The notes under the pieces were generated by a model. That model saw only the letters and a program-made list of their open reading frames with translations, was not told where the DNA came from and did not search any database. Below are positions 17,890-27,560 of a stretch of 64,000 nt of DNA, one piece after another (the first letter of the stretch is position 1; each line of letters begins with the position of its first letter). The stretch comes from Ignavibacterium sp. GTDB taxonomy: Bacteria; Bacteroidota; Ignavibacteria; Ignavibacteriales; Ignavibacteriaceae. A program made the translations under genes and the position numbers. The stretch lies in the NCBI GenBank assembly GCA_018335755.1, contig JAGXRK010000051.1, positions 186,001 through 250,000 on the forward strand, given 5' to 3'.

Positions 17890-18492
17890 TTAATAAGCTC
17901 TCTCAAGGAACTTAAGAGCACCGCTTACTAAGCTACCGATAGATTCCTGAGGAATCATTTTCAAACGGTCTCTCACAAAAAGCGATGAAATCCCGTGTAC
18001 GAATGACCATAGTGAAAATGCTGCAACCTCAACTTCAACATCCTTAAAATAACCATCTTCTTTTGCCTGGGCAATATTTAACTTTAGAAGGTCGTAAGTC
18101 CTGGTTCCTGAACTCCAATCTTCTTGTTCGTTTATGATTTTAGCCGGGACACGGGATATAAACATAAGGTCATAATAATGAGGATGATCAATGGCAAAGC
18201 GAATATAAGCCAAGCCATGCTCTGTTATCCTTTCCAACGGATCCTTTACATTCTGAACATCAAGCTGTCTTTTAAAAAACTCATCAAATCCCATTTTGTG
18301 AAGTTCATAAAATATTTCATCTTTATCCTGAAAGTATAAATAAATTGTGCCCACACTATATTCAATTTCGTCGGCGATATTTCGCATAGTGACATTCTCA
18401 AAACCCTTGTCGGAAAAAAGTTTTAGCGCGGCTGAAAGAATTGATTCTCTCATTTCCGTCTTTTGGCGTTCTTTTCTTTCTTTTGTGCCCAT
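17890..18492 (-). CDS. TetR/AcrR-family transcriptional regulator
   Basis: 200 residues. The N-terminal DNA-binding domain (about 10-60) has the family pattern ESILSAALKLFSDKGFENVTMRNIADE, then VGTIYLYFQDKDEIFYEL. The remainder is all-helical and binds a ligand and the dimer partner. It lies upstream of the NmrA-like and membrane protein genes on the same strand (gap 93 bp), so local autoregulation and control of these two genes are likely. Confidence 0.93.
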   Translation of the reverse strand: MGTKERKERQKTEMRESILSAALKLFSDKGFENVTMRNIADEIEYSVGTIYLYFQDKDEIFYELHKMGFDEFFKRQLDVQNVKDPLERITEHGLAYIRFAIDHPHYYDLMFISRVPAKIINEQEDWSSGTRTYDLLKLNIAQAKEDGYFKDVEVEVAAFSLWSFVHGISSLFVRDRLKMIPQESIGSLVSGALKFLERAY

Positions 18493-18649
18493 AGAATATT
18501 TTTGCTAAACAACGTTTATTAACTGAACGAAACATAAGCATTTAGATTTCTTATGTCAATATTGTGAAATGAGATGAGGTAATAAGTGTGATCTGTTTCA
18601 TAATCCTAAAAGAAAATTCGATGGCAGGTGGTTTATATTCATGAAATAT

Positions 18650-19078
18650 TTAATAAAGCTTCTTTCTAAAGTGATTTTTTACTTTTGGCTGAAGAGACAA
18701 TGCTACAATTAGCACTCCGAGAATTCCATAAACAAGCTGTAAAGGCGGACTTGGTTGATAACCGATAATAATTATTTCTACTAAAATCCAAATTAATAGT
18801 AATATTCCAAGAACCAAGGAAAGTCTCCAAAAAAAAAACTTCTTTCCCAATAATCCTGTTGCAATATAGATTGGTAACATCCCAAGCAAAGAAAATAATA
18901 TAAGACCCGGAATTAAGTAGTTTATAAAAGGGGAGCCTTCTAACCAGCTCATGGGGATATTCAACGATTCGCCGGTTGGATCTAATATGAGTCCTAATCC
19001 ACCCAATAAACCACTTATTCCCTGAAATAAAATGCAGGCAATTAATAATTTAACAAGTACTGGTCGTTTCCTTTTCAT
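18650..19078 (-). CDS. Small membrane protein, four helices
   Basis: 142 residues with basic ends and four hydrophobic helices (about 9-31, 49-66, 77-100, 110-133). The first helix is preceded by MKRKRPV, placing the N terminus inside. No motif or family is recognised. It is isolated, 157 bp from the TetR gene and divergent from ferrochelatase. Confidence 0.65.
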   Translation of the reverse strand: MKRKRPVLVKLLIACILFQGISGLLGGLGLILDPTGESLNIPMSWLEGSPFINYLIPGLILFSLLGMLPIYIATGLLGKKFFFWRLSLVLGILLLIWILVEIIIIGYQPSPPLQLVYGILGVLIVALSLQPKVKNHFRKKLY

Positions 19079-19204
19079 AAGTCACCTTACTTTTTACTAA
19101 TTCTCCAATAGCTATAAAATAAAAATTCTCAATACAATCGCAAGTTCAAGCTCATAAAAATGTTTCACAAGCTCAGATGAACAAATACTTAACACAAAGA
19201 TTTA

Positions 19205-19212
19205 TAAATTTG
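19205..19212 (+). promoter_or_regulatory. Possible -7 element of hemH (TAAATTTG)
   Basis: TAAATTTG matches the TAnnTTTG -7 box and lies 37 bases before the ATG at 19249. No convincing -33 box is seen. Confidence 0.35.
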
Positions 19213-19248
19213 CATTATTGTAATTGAAAAAAAATCATTTTATAGATT

Positions 19249-20265
19249 ATGAGTACAAATACAGGAGTATTATTAATTAACCTCGGTACACCGGACAGTC
19301 CTTCTGTAAGAAATGTTCGAAGATATTTGTTTGAATTTCTGAATGACCCGCGTGTGATAGATATAAATCCTATTGGCAGATTTTTCCTTGTTAATTTTAT
19401 TATTGTTCCGTTCCGCGCACCAAAATCTGCAAAGATTTATAAAGAGCTTTGGACGGAGAAAGGATCGCCAATTATAATCTATGGTGAATCCCTGAAAGAA
19501 AAATTACAAAAAGCACTTGGAAATCAGTTTGAAGTTGAACTTGCAATGAGGTATCAAAACCCCTCTCTTGATGATGTTCTTGCACGTATGCGAAAGAAAA
19601 ATTATCAGAAGATAATAGTGCTGCCTTTATTTCCGCAATATGCTTCTGCAAGCACGGGTTCTGCTATCGATAAAGCAATGAAGATAATCAGCAAATGGTG
19701 GGTTATACCTGAGTTAAAAATTATAAGTCAGTTTTATGATGATGAAGGTTATATAAGTTCTGTAGTTGAACAGAGTAAAAAACATAATATTAGTGACTAT
19801 GATCATGTTTTATTCAGTTATCACAGTCTTCCGGTAAGACAGGTTGACAAAGTTTATGAAGACGGTAAACCCTGTGATGATCACAATTGTGAAAATGAAA
19901 TTACAGAAGACAACAAATACTGTTACAAAGCAGTTTGTTATGCAACAACAAGAATGATTGCAGAAAAATTGAACATTCCCAAAGAAAAATATACCGCTTG
20001 TTTTCAATCAAGACTGGATAAAGACTGGCTTGAACCTTTTTCAGATAAGGTAGTAATTGATCAGGCAAAAAAAGGGGCAAAGAAGCTGCTTGTTTTCAGT
20101 CCGGCATTTGTTGCCGATTGTCTTGAAACTACAATAGAAATTGGCAAAGAATACCAGGAATTATTTGAAGAACATGGCGGAGAAAAAGTGCAGTTAGTTG
20201 AAAGTCTTAATGACCATCCTCAATGGATTGATGCATTGAAAAATATCATTTTAAGAGAGACATAA
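19249..20265 (+). CDS. hemH: Ferrochelatase
   Basis: 338 residues. The N terminus GVLLINLGTPDSPSVRNVRRYLFEFL is diagnostic of ferrochelatase, which inserts iron into the porphyrin ring in the last steps of haem synthesis. The catalytic histidine lies in FSYHSLP (about 194), and VFSPAFVADCLETTIEIG near 285 carries the second conserved active-site region. Between them is a cysteine-rich stretch with C209, C214, C225 and C230 (CDDHNC, CYKAVC), similar in position to the cysteines of iron-sulfur-containing bacterial ferrochelatases; whether a cluster forms here is inference. It is followed after 20 bp by corA. Confidence 0.96.
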   Translation: MSTNTGVLLINLGTPDSPSVRNVRRYLFEFLNDPRVIDINPIGRFFLVNFIIVPFRAPKSAKIYKELWTEKGSPIIIYGESLKEKLQKALGNQFEVELAMRYQNPSLDDVLARMRKKNYQKIIVLPLFPQYASASTGSAIDKAMKIISKWWVIPELKIISQFYDDEGYISSVVEQSKKHNISDYDHVLFSYHSLPVRQVDKVYEDGKPCDDHNCENEITEDNKYCYKAVCYATTRMIAEKLNIPKEKYTACFQSRLDKDWLEPFSDKVVIDQAKKGAKKLLVFSPAFVADCLETTIEIGKEYQELFEEHGGEKVQLVESLNDHPQWIDALKNIILRET

Positions 20266-20285
20266 TTATAAAACAAATTTTATTT

Positions 20286-21407
20286 ATGATTAATCCGGGA
20301 AAGAAACTCCAGCGCGAAGCAAAAAGACAGGTTGGTAAGATTAAAAAACTTATAAAACCGAAAACAAAAAAAGCAGGACTCGCCCCCGGCACATTAGTTT
20401 ATACCGGCGAAAAATCCGAACAACCTATTAAAATTTCGGTTATAGATTATCTGGGAGAAAATTTTGAAGAGAAGGAGGTGAAAAGTGTTGAAGAAACATT
20501 TTCGCTTCAAAAAACAGATAGTAAATCCTGGATTAACATAGACGGGATACATCACATAGAAACCATTGAGAAGATCGGGGACAGATTCGATATTCATCCG
20601 CTCGTTCTGGAAGATATACTGCATACAACACAGCGACCGAAACTGGAAGATTACGAAAAACATATTTTTATAGTCTTACGTATGTTCATCTATAATGAAG
20701 AACTGCACGAAATAAAAAATGAACAGGTAAGCTTAATCCTTGGGAAACACTATCTTTTAACTTTCCAGGAAGATATAGGCGACGTGTTTGATTCTGTGAG
20801 GGAGCGATTGCGGAAGGGTGGACCTAAAATCAGAAATGGCGGTGTTGATTATCTGGCTTATGCACTTATGGATGCCATTGTAGATAGTTATTTTCATATA
20901 CTTGAAAAAGTTGGTGAAGATATTGAGGAGATTGAGGATCGTCTGGTTGTTAATCCAGAAAAAGATGATCTTAAAAAAGTACATCGGCTTAGACGGGATT
21001 TAATTCTGCTTAGAAAATCTGTCTGGCCTTTGCGTGAAGTATTAAGTCAGATGCAAAGAAATGAAGCGGGACTGATTAACAAATCTACAGAAATATATTT
21101 GCGCGATGTGTATGATCATACAATCCAGGTAATTGACACAATCGAATCCTACCGCGATATGGTAGTTGGAATGCTTGATGTTTATCTTTCAAGTTTAAGC
21201 AATAAGATGAATGAAGTGATGAAGGTGCTTACAATAATTGCAACCGTTTTCATTCCTCTAACATTTTTTGCCGGAGTTTACGGTATGAACTTCGAAAACT
21301 TTCCCGAGCTTCACTGGAAATGGATGTATCCCTGGGGATTCTGGATCTTTACGCTTATAGCTATTGGTTTAATGCTCTGGTTATTTAAAAGAAAAAAGTG
21401 GATGTAA
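20286..21407 (+). CDS. corA: CorA-family magnesium/cobalt transporter
   Basis: 373 residues. A large cytoplasmic domain (1-305) ends in long helices (about 210-300, IEDRLVVNPEKDDLKKVHRLRRDLILLRKSVWPLRE). Two C-terminal transmembrane helices flank the signature YGMNFENFPEL with G333-M334-N335, the Mg2+ selectivity filter. The basic tail FKRKKWM closes the pore mouth. CorA works as a homopentamer in the inner membrane. It lies 20 bp after hemH and is probably co-transcribed with it. Confidence 0.95.
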   Translation: MINPGKKLQREAKRQVGKIKKLIKPKTKKAGLAPGTLVYTGEKSEQPIKISVIDYLGENFEEKEVKSVEETFSLQKTDSKSWINIDGIHHIETIEKIGDRFDIHPLVLEDILHTTQRPKLEDYEKHIFIVLRMFIYNEELHEIKNEQVSLILGKHYLLTFQEDIGDVFDSVRERLRKGGPKIRNGGVDYLAYALMDAIVDSYFHILEKVGEDIEEIEDRLVVNPEKDDLKKVHRLRRDLILLRKSVWPLREVLSQMQRNEAGLINKSTEIYLRDVYDHTIQVIDTIESYRDMVVGMLDVYLSSLSNKMNEVMKVLTIIATVFIPLTFFAGVYGMNFENFPELHWKWMYPWGFWIFTLIAIGLMLWLFKRKKWM

Positions 21408-21424
21408 CGGGTAATTAAACTTCT

Positions 21425-21718
21425 TTGAAAACATTTCTTCACATAACAGCATTAATTCCGATACCGGTTTTTACACTTCCGGTTTGGTTTATCACCTTGA
21501 ATAAAAGCCCCCAGATTGCTTTTATAGCCGCGAAAATATTCAACTTCCAGTTAAGTCTGGTAATATATCTCTTTGCAGGTGTTTTGCTGATTCCAATTTA
21601 CATTGGTTTTGGACTGATTTTATTCCTGATCTTCTATTACATCATTTTTATTATTAAGAATATAAAAAATGTCACAAAAGGAAATCTTGTGTATCCCTAC
21701 AGCATAAAGTTTCTTTGA
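21425..21718 (+). CDS. DUF4870-like small membrane protein
   Basis: 97 residues from a TTG at 21425. The sequence NFQLSLVIYLFAGVLLIPI followed by IFIIKNIKNVTKGNLVYPYSIKFL fits the C-terminal part of DUF4870 proteins (NFQ..., then a YPLTI-x-FL-like ending). Two to three hydrophobic helices are visible. The N terminus is shorter than usual for the family. It lies 17 bp after corA and may be co-transcribed. Confidence 0.65.
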   Translation: MKTFLHITALIPIPVFTLPVWFITLNKSPQIAFIAAKIFNFQLSLVIYLFAGVLLIPIYIGFGLILFLIFYYIIFIIKNIKNVTKGNLVYPYSIKFL

Positions 21719-21722
21719 GATA

Positions 21723-22807
21723 ATGAAATCAAACCTAACCTTCTCTTTATAAACTCTATTACTATTTACGGAGGTGGTGAAATCTGGATGATTACCACAA
21801 TGAAAGAGTTTATTAAAAAAGCTTATGATGTAACGCTTGTTTGCAAAAAAGAATCCGCGATCATTGGTCACGTTTCTGCAGAAGGAATTAAAATTATCTC
21901 TATTAATATTTCAGGTGATCTCAATCCTCTTAAAATTTTAAACTCTATAACGATTTTAGAAAAAAACCTGCCAATGTAGTTATTGCTAATACAGGAAGAG
22001 ATCTTCAGTTAAGCGGATTGGCTGCTCTGTTTATGAAAAACATAAAAGTAATTGCGAGCCAGGGAATTGATTATCCTTTAAATATAATTTCAGGTACAGG
22101 GTTGCGTACAATAATCTGGCAGATAGGATCGTTGCGAATTCTGAGGCAACTAAATTTACTATGCTGAAGAGTGCACCATGGTTAAAACCCGAAAGAGTGA
22201 TAGTTATTTAAAATGGGATTAATTTCGAATTATATAAAAAAGAAAAAACGTAAAACTTAAGAGATGAATTCGGATTTAGTGAAAATGATTTTATAATTGG
22301 ATTCGTTGGAAGGTTAAACATCCCAAAAGTGTTCACTACGCTTTAGATGCCTGTAAGTCTATTATTGAAAAGTATTCAAATGTTCGTCTTTTGATTTGTG
22401 GTGAGGATTAACTTCGTGGTGATGTTGAAAAATATGTTTCAGAAAATAGGTTGGAAAGTAAAATTCATTTAGCTGGATTCAGAAAAGAGATTCCGGATAT
22501 AATGAAGACAATAGATGTCTTATTAACTCTGTCCTTATGGGAAGGGTTTGGAATAGTTTTAATTGAAGCAATGGCATCGGGCAAACCTTGTGTTGCAGCA
22601 AATACCAGCAGCATCCCTGAAATTGTTGAAGATGGTGTGAATGGATTTTTGGTCCCTCCCAAAGATTCTCAGGCTATTGCTAAATAATTGAACTAATTAA
22701 TTTCTGATCCTCAGCTTGTCCACCAAATGGGACAAGCCGGGATAGAAACAGTAAGTGAAAAATTTAAAATCGATAAAATGATAGGAGAATATGAAAAGTT
22801 ATTTTAA
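21723..22807 (+). pseudogene. Decayed GT4-family glycosyltransferase
   Basis: Pieces of one glycosyltransferase can be read across several frames. They are IYGGGEIWMITTMKEF (about 21767), VVIANTGRDLQLSGLAALF (about 21976), NNLADRIVANSEATKFTML (about 22110-22165), DEFGFSENDFIIGFVGRLN (about 22264) and the C-terminal UDP-sugar region WEGFGIVLIEAMASGKPCVAA (about 22539). Frame changes occur near 21727, 21965, 22080 and 22330, and stop codons interrupt the frame at 22210, 22409, 22684 and 22693. Both frameshifts and substitutions are present, so this is decay, not a single read error. The normal protein would be about 360 residues and act in cell-surface polysaccharide synthesis. It is convergent with the hexosaminidase gene. 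Confidence 0.9.
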
Positions 22808-22825
22808 TTTTTCACTTTCTTACTC

Positions 22826-25075
22826 TTACTCTATAACAATCTCATCTACCATTAACCATACTTTTCCACCTGCAGCAGGATGCCAATCGGGAACAGTTAA
22901 CGGATTCTTTGCAAACATTTTTACATATCTGCCGGATGTATTACTTAACTCAAGTGAAAAATCTTCACTTAACCAGGTTGGATCTCTTAGTGAAAACTCT
23001 TTACTAACTTTTCCAACTGATTTAAAATTTTCTTTATCATCTGATACAAAGTATTCAACATATTCAGGGAAAACCACTAAGGAAGATGAAGCGGTAAAAA
23101 AGCCAACAGTTATTTTGTTTATATCTGTTACGGATTCAAGATCAACAATTGCTTCAAAATCCGTCATACCAAATCCCTGCCATGAACCATCACGATAGTT
23201 GCTTGTTCCCCGTACTCCATCCGTTAAGGCATTATCCCCGCCGCCAGTGAATCTTTCACTGTATGGATAAGTCAGAACAACTTTTGATCCGGTAGCCTTA
23301 TTAATTGAAAAATTGCGTATGTAAGATTTCGCTAAAACTTTCCCGCCTTTGGAAAATTGAAACTTAATTTCATCTGATTCTGTTAGTCCAAAATTGAATC
23401 TTGTAACACCTAATGGATTCGACATCATTGGTCCTTTGTGTTTACTAATTACGTAAACGCTTAAATCCTTTTGTAAAATATCTACCTGGATTAAAAATGA
23501 GCGTGAAAATTGGTTATAAGTCGGTATTAATTCGAAAGGCTTAGATTCTAATCCATACTCAACACCAAGGCAATCAAGTCTTTTGTAATGTTGCTGCATT
23601 CTTAATCTAAAAGGTTCATAGTCTTTTTCAGCTGGATAAGTCCAAGCTACTTCAGAAAACGCTAACAAACGCGGAAAAAGTCTATCATCAATTTCTTCCT
23701 GCGGCGCATATTCTGTCCACATATTTCCTTCGGTTCCAAGAACATGTTTTACTTCTTCTGCATCAAGCTCCGGGGGAACAGGATCAAATGAATAAACTTT
23801 AGGAACGTCTGTTGTTTCAATGGGATAATCGAAATAGCAATGACTGGTTGGCGACACAATAACATCGTGGCCCATTTTAGCTGCTTCTATAGCTCCTTTT
23901 GTTCCGCGCCAGGATTGTACGGTTGCTCCTGGAGCTAAACCGCCTTCAAGTATTTCATCCCAACCGATTATCTGTCTTCCTTTAGAATTTAAAAACCTTT
24001 CCATCCTCGTAATAAAATAACTTTGTAATTCGTGTTCGTCCGTAAGTCCCTCATCTTTGATTCGCTGCTGACACTTTGCACATTCTTTCCATCTGTCCTT
24101 CGGTGCTTCATCACCGCCTATGTGAATATATGTACTCGGAAACAGCTCAATCACTTCTGATAAAACATCTTCAAGAAACGTAAATGTTTCTTCATTACCG
24201 GCACAGTAAATGTCTTTATAAATCCCCCACAATGTCCCCACATCAAAAGGACCGCCGGTGCAGGAGAGGTGGGGATAAGTTGCAATGGCAGCAGTTGAAT
24301 GTCCGGGTAATTCAATTTCCGGAATAACAGTTATAAATCTGCTTGCTGCATATTCAACAACTTCTTTTATTTCTTCCTGTGTATAAAATCCACCGTAAAC
24401 AGTTCCATCATCATACTTTCTGAATGCGCCGATCTCTGTAAGTTCAGGATATTTTTTTATTTCAATTCGCCATGCCTGGTCTTCTGTAAGATGCCAGTGA
24501 AGCACATTCATTTTATGATATGCAAGCAAATCGATATAACGTTTAACAAAATCTTTTTCCATAAAATGACGGCAACAGTCAAGGTTCAAACCGCGATGAA
24601 CAAATCTCGGGAAATCTTTTATATCAACAGCAGGTAAAGTTAATTCTTTTTTGTTTTTCAGATCTTTCTCAACAGGAAGCAATTGTCTTAGTGACTGAAT
24701 TCCATAAAATATACCGTTTGGCTCATTAGCTGTAATAAGAATTCTATCTTTTGCGATATTAAGATGATATGCCTCTTTGTTACTGCTGTAATCAAGTTTG
24801 GCGAGCCGGAGTTCAATAAAATTATCAACCGGTTTCCCGGAAGATTTATCAAATTTTAATTTTAATTCATACAAACCCTCAACTTCATCAGCAAAATATT
24901 TGGCGATCATCTCTGTTTTATCATCAAATAAAATTCTTGTTGATGAATTGATAATAAAATTGCCATCAAGGACTTTTATCTCCTGCGGTTTGGGGATAAT
25001 GTTGATTTTGTTTATTTGGGCTGTTAGGTTCATAGTTAATAAGAAGGCGGTTAATAGTACACTTAAATTTTTCAT
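22826..25075 (-). CDS. Secreted beta-N-acetylhexosaminidase (GH20)
   Basis: 749 residues from the ATG at 25075, which opens a signal peptide (MKNLSVLLTAFLL, ending TAQ); a start at 25165 would add 30 unsuitable residues. A GH20b N-terminal domain precedes the catalytic barrel (about 140-490) containing HIGGDEAPK, with the catalytic D322-E323 pair of substrate-assisted GH20 enzymes, plus LHWHLTEDQAWRIEIK upstream. The last 150 residues form a discoidin/F5-8-like beta-sandwich (FGMTDFEAIVDLESVTDINKITVGFF), likely for carbohydrate binding. It releases terminal GlcNAc/GalNAc, for example from chitin or glycans. A hairpin at 25162-25189 separates it from the MFS gene. Confidence 0.95.
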   Translation of the reverse strand: MKNLSVLLTAFLLTMNLTAQINKINIIPKPQEIKVLDGNFIINSSTRILFDDKTEMIAKYFADEVEGLYELKLKFDKSSGKPVDNFIELRLAKLDYSSNKEAYHLNIAKDRILITANEPNGIFYGIQSLRQLLPVEKDLKNKKELTLPAVDIKDFPRFVHRGLNLDCCRHFMEKDFVKRYIDLLAYHKMNVLHWHLTEDQAWRIEIKKYPELTEIGAFRKYDDGTVYGGFYTQEEIKEVVEYAASRFITVIPEIELPGHSTAAIATYPHLSCTGGPFDVGTLWGIYKDIYCAGNEETFTFLEDVLSEVIELFPSTYIHIGGDEAPKDRWKECAKCQQRIKDEGLTDEHELQSYFITRMERFLNSKGRQIIGWDEILEGGLAPGATVQSWRGTKGAIEAAKMGHDVIVSPTSHCYFDYPIETTDVPKVYSFDPVPPELDAEEVKHVLGTEGNMWTEYAPQEEIDDRLFPRLLAFSEVAWTYPAEKDYEPFRLRMQQHYKRLDCLGVEYGLESKPFELIPTYNQFSRSFLIQVDILQKDLSVYVISKHKGPMMSNPLGVTRFNFGLTESDEIKFQFSKGGKVLAKSYIRNFSINKATGSKVVLTYPYSERFTGGGDNALTDGVRGTSNYRDGSWQGFGMTDFEAIVDLESVTDINKITVGFFTASSSLVVFPEYVEYFVSDDKENFKSVGKVSKEFSLRDPTWLSEDFSLELSNTSGRYVKMFAKNPLTVPDWHPAAGGKVWLMVDEIVIE

Positions 25076-25110
25076 GGCTATAAAGCTTTTTTGTGGTAAA
25101 ATTTCTATGA

Positions 25111-25118
25111 CAAAATTA
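25111..25118 (-). promoter_or_regulatory. Possible -7 element of the hexosaminidase gene (TAATTTTG)
   Basis: Minus-strand TAATTTTG fits TAnnTTTG and lies 35 bases before the ATG at 25075. No -33 box is clear. Confidence 0.3.
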
Positions 25119-25161
25119 ACAAAGTGGTGTGATAGAGCGAAGGAAAATCGAAAACAAAAAA

Positions 25162-25189
25162 ACACGCTTCAACTTTAGCTGAAGCGTGT
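25162..25189 (-). terminator. Rho-independent terminator of the MFS gene
   Basis: ACACGCTTCA (25162-25171) and TGAAGCGTGT (25180-25189) form a perfect 10-bp stem with an 8-base loop. Read on the minus strand the stem is followed by a T-run, 22 bp after the stop codon at 25212. Confidence 0.9.
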
Positions 25190-25211
25190 TCAAGAAAAGT
25201 TAATTATACTG

Positions 25212-26504
25212 TTATTGGTCTAGCTCTTTAAACTCTCCTAAAGTTTTTGTGAAAATATAAATAGCGGCAATTCCTAAAATGGTGTGTGCAGCAAGTGTGT
25301 ACATTATATATTCGGGATTACCTGCTCTTTCAAAACCGCCCATAACTCCGGTGTAAATACCGCTTAAAATAGCCCCAATAAAAACAGCCAGAAAGTTTGT
25401 TCCCATATAAAGTCCGGCTTTCTCTTTCGGTGCAATCCACATTATGTATTCCTGTATTCTGGGAGATGAAATCATTTCACCAATCGCGAAAAGAAAAACT
25501 CCGAGATAGACTAGGTTATTTGAACCTGTAACAGCCAAAGCAAGAACAACGAATCCTGCTGCTGCCACGAACAATCCAAATAAAAACGAAGGGATTGCAG
25601 GACGCTTCTCAAATGTTCTGGAAATAAGAAGCTGAAAGACAATAATTATATATCCTGTATGTGAAATTGCTTCTGCATTTAACCGCCATTCTCCCTCTTC
25701 AAAATTAGAAATTATTCTTGTTATTCCTTCACCCAGAACAGAACTGGTGCTCTGGTAAAGTGCCGCCGTATTCATATGATCATGAATGTAAACAGCAAGC
25801 ACGTTAAAGAATGCCCAGAAGGGCATCCAGAAGAAAACTCCGAGCAGAACAAGAAACACAACAAACTTCATATCAGAAAGAGCGATTTTAATATCATTAA
25901 ACTTTTGTTTAAGAGTAACTCCTTCTAATTCTCTCGGTGGTTCTTTATAAAAGAATAATGTTATTAAAAACATCAATCCCACAGCAGCGGCTGCAGTGAT
26001 GAACACATAATCCCACGACCATCCTCTTAATTTGCCCATTACAATGGGTCCGAAAGATGCCCCGATGTTCACCATCTGGTAGAAAATTCCAAACCCGAGG
26101 GTTTTATTTGTTTTATCTGTAGTGGCCCTAACCGTACCCGATATTAACGGTTTAAAAATACCAGCAGCAAATCCGATTGTAAGCATTGTAATCGCAATTC
26201 CGGAAAAAGTTTCCGTTACAATCAACAAAAGTATTGCCGGTAAATAAGCCAGATAAGAAACGATTAGCATTTTCTTAAATCCATACTTATCTGCAAACGT
26301 GCCTGAGAAAAGGGGGACCAGGTAAGAAAAGGCAAGAAAAATACTTTGAATAATTCCAAGGTCGCCTCGCGAGTAGCCAAGCTGCTGAAGATAAATTCCG
26401 AAACCCATATAGATTCCGTAGTAAGCAAATCTTTCCAGCACTTCAACACCGTTAGCAACCCAGAAAACCTGCGGGAAAGAAGATCGTTTGTTTTTATCAG
26501 CCAT
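25212..26504 (-). CDS. MFS transporter, POT/peptide-like
   Basis: 430 residues with about twelve transmembrane helices. EVLERFAYYGIYMG near the N terminus, the loop motif GTFADKYGFKKM after helix 2, and GFAAGIFKPLISGTVRATTD after helix 4 resemble proton-dependent oligopeptide (POT/PTR) transporters more than sugar permeases. It sits next to a secreted hexosaminidase gene on the same strand but is separated by a strong terminator, so they are independent units. Substrate (peptide or amino sugar) cannot be fixed from sequence. Confidence 0.85.
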   Translation of the reverse strand: MADKNKRSSFPQVFWVANGVEVLERFAYYGIYMGFGIYLQQLGYSRGDLGIIQSIFLAFSYLVPLFSGTFADKYGFKKMLIVSYLAYLPAILLLIVTETFSGIAITMLTIGFAAGIFKPLISGTVRATTDKTNKTLGFGIFYQMVNIGASFGPIVMGKLRGWSWDYVFITAAAAVGLMFLITLFFYKEPPRELEGVTLKQKFNDIKIALSDMKFVVFLVLLGVFFWMPFWAFFNVLAVYIHDHMNTAALYQSTSSVLGEGITRIISNFEEGEWRLNAEAISHTGYIIIVFQLLISRTFEKRPAIPSFLFGLFVAAAGFVVLALAVTGSNNLVYLGVFLFAIGEMISSPRIQEYIMWIAPKEKAGLYMGTNFLAVFIGAILSGIYTGVMGGFERAGNPEYIMYTLAAHTILGIAAIYIFTKTLGEFKELDQ

Positions 26505-26722
26505 AACTTTCCATTTTTATGTTAATGAAATTTGATTGTTAAAAGGCAATTTAAATACGGGCGGGTTAATATAAAAGAAAAATCAACTCACTTCAGCTGC
26601 ACCGCAAAATGAAAAAATACCCGATTAATACCTTAATACAGAGGAACCTCTGTTCAAGAATATTGTATAAAAGATGTTCTCTGAAATAAATATTAATTCA
26701 ATATTATATAAAGGAGATTACA

Positions 26723-27379
26723 ATGTCTTCTATACTAAAGCGAGCAGCAGATCAGGAACAGAAATATAAGTTATATTTTCGTGTTAGTCTTATTTTTTCA
26801 CTTCTGATCCTGATTGCAGCATTCAAGTTTTCTCCTGCTAATGTGAAAGTAAAAATACTGCCGGTATCGGACCCGGATATTATAATTGTTGAACCGGAAA
26901 TTAAGACCAAACAGGAAAGTGAACCTCCCCGTCCACCGGTTCCGCCCGAACCCATTATATCATTTAGTGAAGACTTCGAAGAAATAGAGTTTGAAGAAAC
27001 AAGTCTGTTGCAAAACGAAGATGTTTCATTGCCGCCTCAATTGAAAGATGATAGACGTATTATTATTGAAGAGGAAGAGAAAATTTACATTGCCGTTGAA
27101 ACGAATCCGCAGATTATAGGAGGATTGGAAGCGCTTACATCGAAACTGTATTATTCGGAAATAGCAAAAAGAACAGGCATAGAAGGGAAAGTGGTTGTTA
27201 CAATTATCGTTGATAAAGAAGGGAATGTAGTCGATGCACAAATTGTAAAATCTCTTCATTCTGATCTTGATCAGATTGCACTGAAAGCTGTGAGAGAATT
27301 GAAATTTCATCCCGGCATTCAGAATGGTAAGCCGGTTAAGGTGCAGGTTAGTATTCCTATTCAGTTTAAACTAAAATGA
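26723..27379 (+). CDS. tonB: TonB-family energy transducer
   Basis: 218 residues. A single N-terminal transmembrane helix (about 20-36), then a proline-rich periplasmic spacer (PPRPPVPPEP, about 68-77), and a C-terminal TonB domain (about 135-218) with GIEGKVVVTIIVDKEGNVVDAQIVKS and ALKAVRELKFHPG. TonB couples the inner-membrane proton motive force, through ExbB/ExbD, to outer-membrane receptors; no exbBD genes are in the window. AAAGGAG precedes the ATG. A stable hairpin lies downstream. Confidence 0.93.
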   Translation: MSSILKRAADQEQKYKLYFRVSLIFSLLILIAAFKFSPANVKVKILPVSDPDIIIVEPEIKTKQESEPPRPPVPPEPIISFSEDFEEIEFEETSLLQNEDVSLPPQLKDDRRIIIEEEEKIYIAVETNPQIIGGLEALTSKLYYSEIAKRTGIEGKVVVTIIVDKEGNVVDAQIVKSLHSDLDQIALKAVRELKFHPGIQNGKPVKVQVSIPIQFKLK

Positions 27380-27420
27380 TTGATAATTGTGAGTAAAATC
27401 TCTCCACGCAACTTCGTGAC

Positions 27421-27467
27421 TTCTCTGTGTTCTTCGTGCAGGAATTTACACGAAGAATCACGGAGAA
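27421..27467. repeat. Long hairpin repeat between tonB and gatE
   Basis: TTCTTCGTG (27430-27438) pairs perfectly with CACGAAGAA (27449-27457), extended by TTCTCTGTG (27421-27429) with CACGGAGAA (27459-27467) with one G-U, giving about 18 paired bases with one bulge. It shares TCTCTGTG and CACGGAGA with the repeat at 13973-14046. It may act as a terminator after tonB, though no T-run follows. Confidence 0.55.
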
Positions 27468-27560
27468 TAAACCAGCCTCCCTTAATAATAATGGTTTTCT
27501 CCAACGATAAACATTCCGTATTTTTCCTGACAATTTATTCAAAATTATTGCGGCTAATTT

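Noticed and set aside
21788..22687. Two separate small genes
   Set aside because: Both are fragments of one decayed glycosyltransferase, collinear with the family.
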